64,000 nt of DNA. Source: Sediminispirochaeta bajacaliforniensis DSM 16054. GTDB lineage: Bacteria > Spirochaetota > Spirochaetia > DSM-16054 > Sediminispirochaetaceae. A model generated the notes under the pieces. The model was given only the letters and a program-made list of their open reading frames with translations, did no database searches and had not been told where the DNA came from. The DNA is taken from NCBI RefSeq assembly GCF_000378205.1, contig NZ_KB899423.1:1-64000 (forward strand), read 5' to 3'. This document shows positions 63,175 through 64,000 of this stretch, piece by piece. Position 1 is the first letter of the stretch. Each line of letters opens with the position of its first letter. The translations under genes and the position numbers were made by a program.

Positions 63175-64000
63175 ATGGAAAAAATAGTGACTCAAAAGGA
63201 CATTGCGCAAGCCCTGCATATTGGTCAAATGACAGTATACAGGGCCCTTCATAATAAAGGGAACATTTCTCCTGAGTTACGAGAGCGCATACTCGCCTAC
63301 GCTGACGAGGTCGGTTACCAAGCCAATCGGGCGGCTCAAACCTTGGTGCAAAAAAGGATAACTCGTATTGCAATTTTCTCTACTGATACGCCTCGTTTCT
63401 TTTGGGATTCTGTAGAGTCCGGAATAGGACTTGCGAAAGAACAGGTTAAACACTTCAATTATTCCGTGGAGTACTACCGTATTGGTAATAAAAATACTCC
63501 TAAGTATCTTTCCACCTTGAAAGATGTCATAACTGAAGGGGTGGATGCCGTCGGGCTTGTCAATAATGAAGAATATGATATGACTGCAATTTTCCGAGTA
63601 TTGGATGATGCACAGGTTCCTTATATTTTGTTCAATATTGATGCTAAGGAGTCTCATCGCCTTTGTTATATCGGCCCTGACTATGTGGGAGGTGGTCGGC
63701 TTGCCGCCGAATTTATGGGGAAATGCGTGGCAGGAACGTCGAAAATCCTTGTAATAACCGATGATCACACAAAGCAGAATATTTCGGCGGAAGTTAATCA
63801 TTTGCGTATTGACGGCTTTATGTCCGTGATGAAAGAGAAGTATCCATCCATCATTAATATTGTACAGGGCGTCGACCTTGAACAGTCCCCGATGGATATC
63901 GAATCCGAACTTAAGGCTATAGTAAACGGATCCGGGCAGCTGTTTGATGCAATATACTTGGTACCTCCGATTAATCAGCCTCTTATGAGGATTCTTGCCG
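63175..64000 (+). CDS. LacI-family transcriptional regulator, 3' end beyond window
   Basis: 275 codons visible, open to the edge. HTH (TQKDIAQALHIGQMTVYRAL), hinge (DEVGYQANRAAQTLVQKRIT) and a sensor domain (RIAIFSTDTPRFFWDSVESG, LCYIGPDYVGGGRLAAEFMG, ELKAIVNGSGQLFDAIYLVP). It is not of the usual LacI core: the sensor departs from galactose-type motifs and resembles the ribose-binding group. TTGAGC, 16 bp, TATAGT precede the ATG by 10 nt, giving a leader of about 4 nt. What it controls is unseen; candidates are the MATE-patatin pair or genes to the right. Confidence 0.85.
   Translation, partial: MEKIVTQKDIAQALHIGQMTVYRALHNKGNISPELRERILAYADEVGYQANRAAQTLVQKRITRIAIFSTDTPRFFWDSVESGIGLAKEQVKHFNYSVEYYRIGNKNTPKYLSTLKDVITEGVDAVGLVNNEEYDMTAIFRVLDDAQVPYILFNIDAKESHRLCYIGPDYVGGGRLAAEFMGKCVAGTSKILVITDDHTKQNISAEVNHLRIDGFMSVMKEKYPSIINIVQGVDLEQSPMDIESELKAIVNGSGQLFDAIYLVPPINQPLMRILA

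Overview
The window looks like the replication-origin region of a free-living spirochaete chromosome. The nearest type I would suggest is Sediminispirochaeta/Spirochaeta, but this is inferred from gene content only, not from any search. The pointers are the gyrA-gyrB / dnaA-dnaN-recF-DUF721 / rpmH-rnpA-yidC-jag order, the parAB/parS system beside it, a DUF4954 protein, and solute-binding proteins whose signal peptides end in FANGASE-type sequences. No tRNA, rRNA or CRISPR array was seen.

Layout. 1-0.4 kb: right end of an IS21-family element (istB tail plus terminal repeats) abutting a gene start that it appears to have cut. 0.5-2.5 kb: a YciI-like protein and a marR-MFS pair with a palindromic operator over its promoter. 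2.8-11 kb: an exported protein of unknown function, a TPR lipoprotein overlapping a TraB-family gene, radA and a DUF4954 gene. 10.9-14.1 kb: parB-parA, a NifU-domain scaffold and adenosine deaminase. 14.3-26.5 kb: the origin block, with a perfect 16-bp parS site just downstream of gyrA and DnaA boxes between gyrB and dnaA. An unlisted 58-codon ORF overlaps the dnaA stop codon. 26.5-36.3 kb: metK, a lysO-type exporter, a phosphoesterase, a PTS IIA protein, a ferredoxin, a LacI regulator with iron alcohol dehydrogenase, msrB back to back with a nitroreductase, a beta-barrel-like protein and a flavodiiron protein.

36.4-50.4 kb: an ECF-type membrane protein coupled to a sensor histidine kinase, an RpiR regulator and a five-gene peptide/nickel-type ABC importer. 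The importer runs into creatininase-family, M42 aminopeptidase and PLP-enzyme genes, which together look like an import-and-hydrolysis unit. A chemoreceptor with a c-type heme motif follows on the other strand. 50.4-59.4 kb: pepD and a TetR-controlled RND efflux operon (tolC, membrane fusion protein, RND pump, PG0541-like protein). 59.4-64 kb: a GAF/HD-GYP protein, a MATE-patatin pair and the start of a LacI gene that runs off the window.

Points that stand out: (1) the RND pump is split at an eight-G tract and the upstream TetR at a GG, and deleting one G at each would restore a 1064-aa pump and a 402-aa double-HTH regulator; (2) at least six genes have a -10 box 7-8 nt before the ATG and no usable Shine-Dalgarno sequence, suggesting leaderless mRNAs; (3) several regulators have clean palindromes at their own promoters; (4) the dnaA-coupled small ORF; (5) Gln at GyrA position 83.
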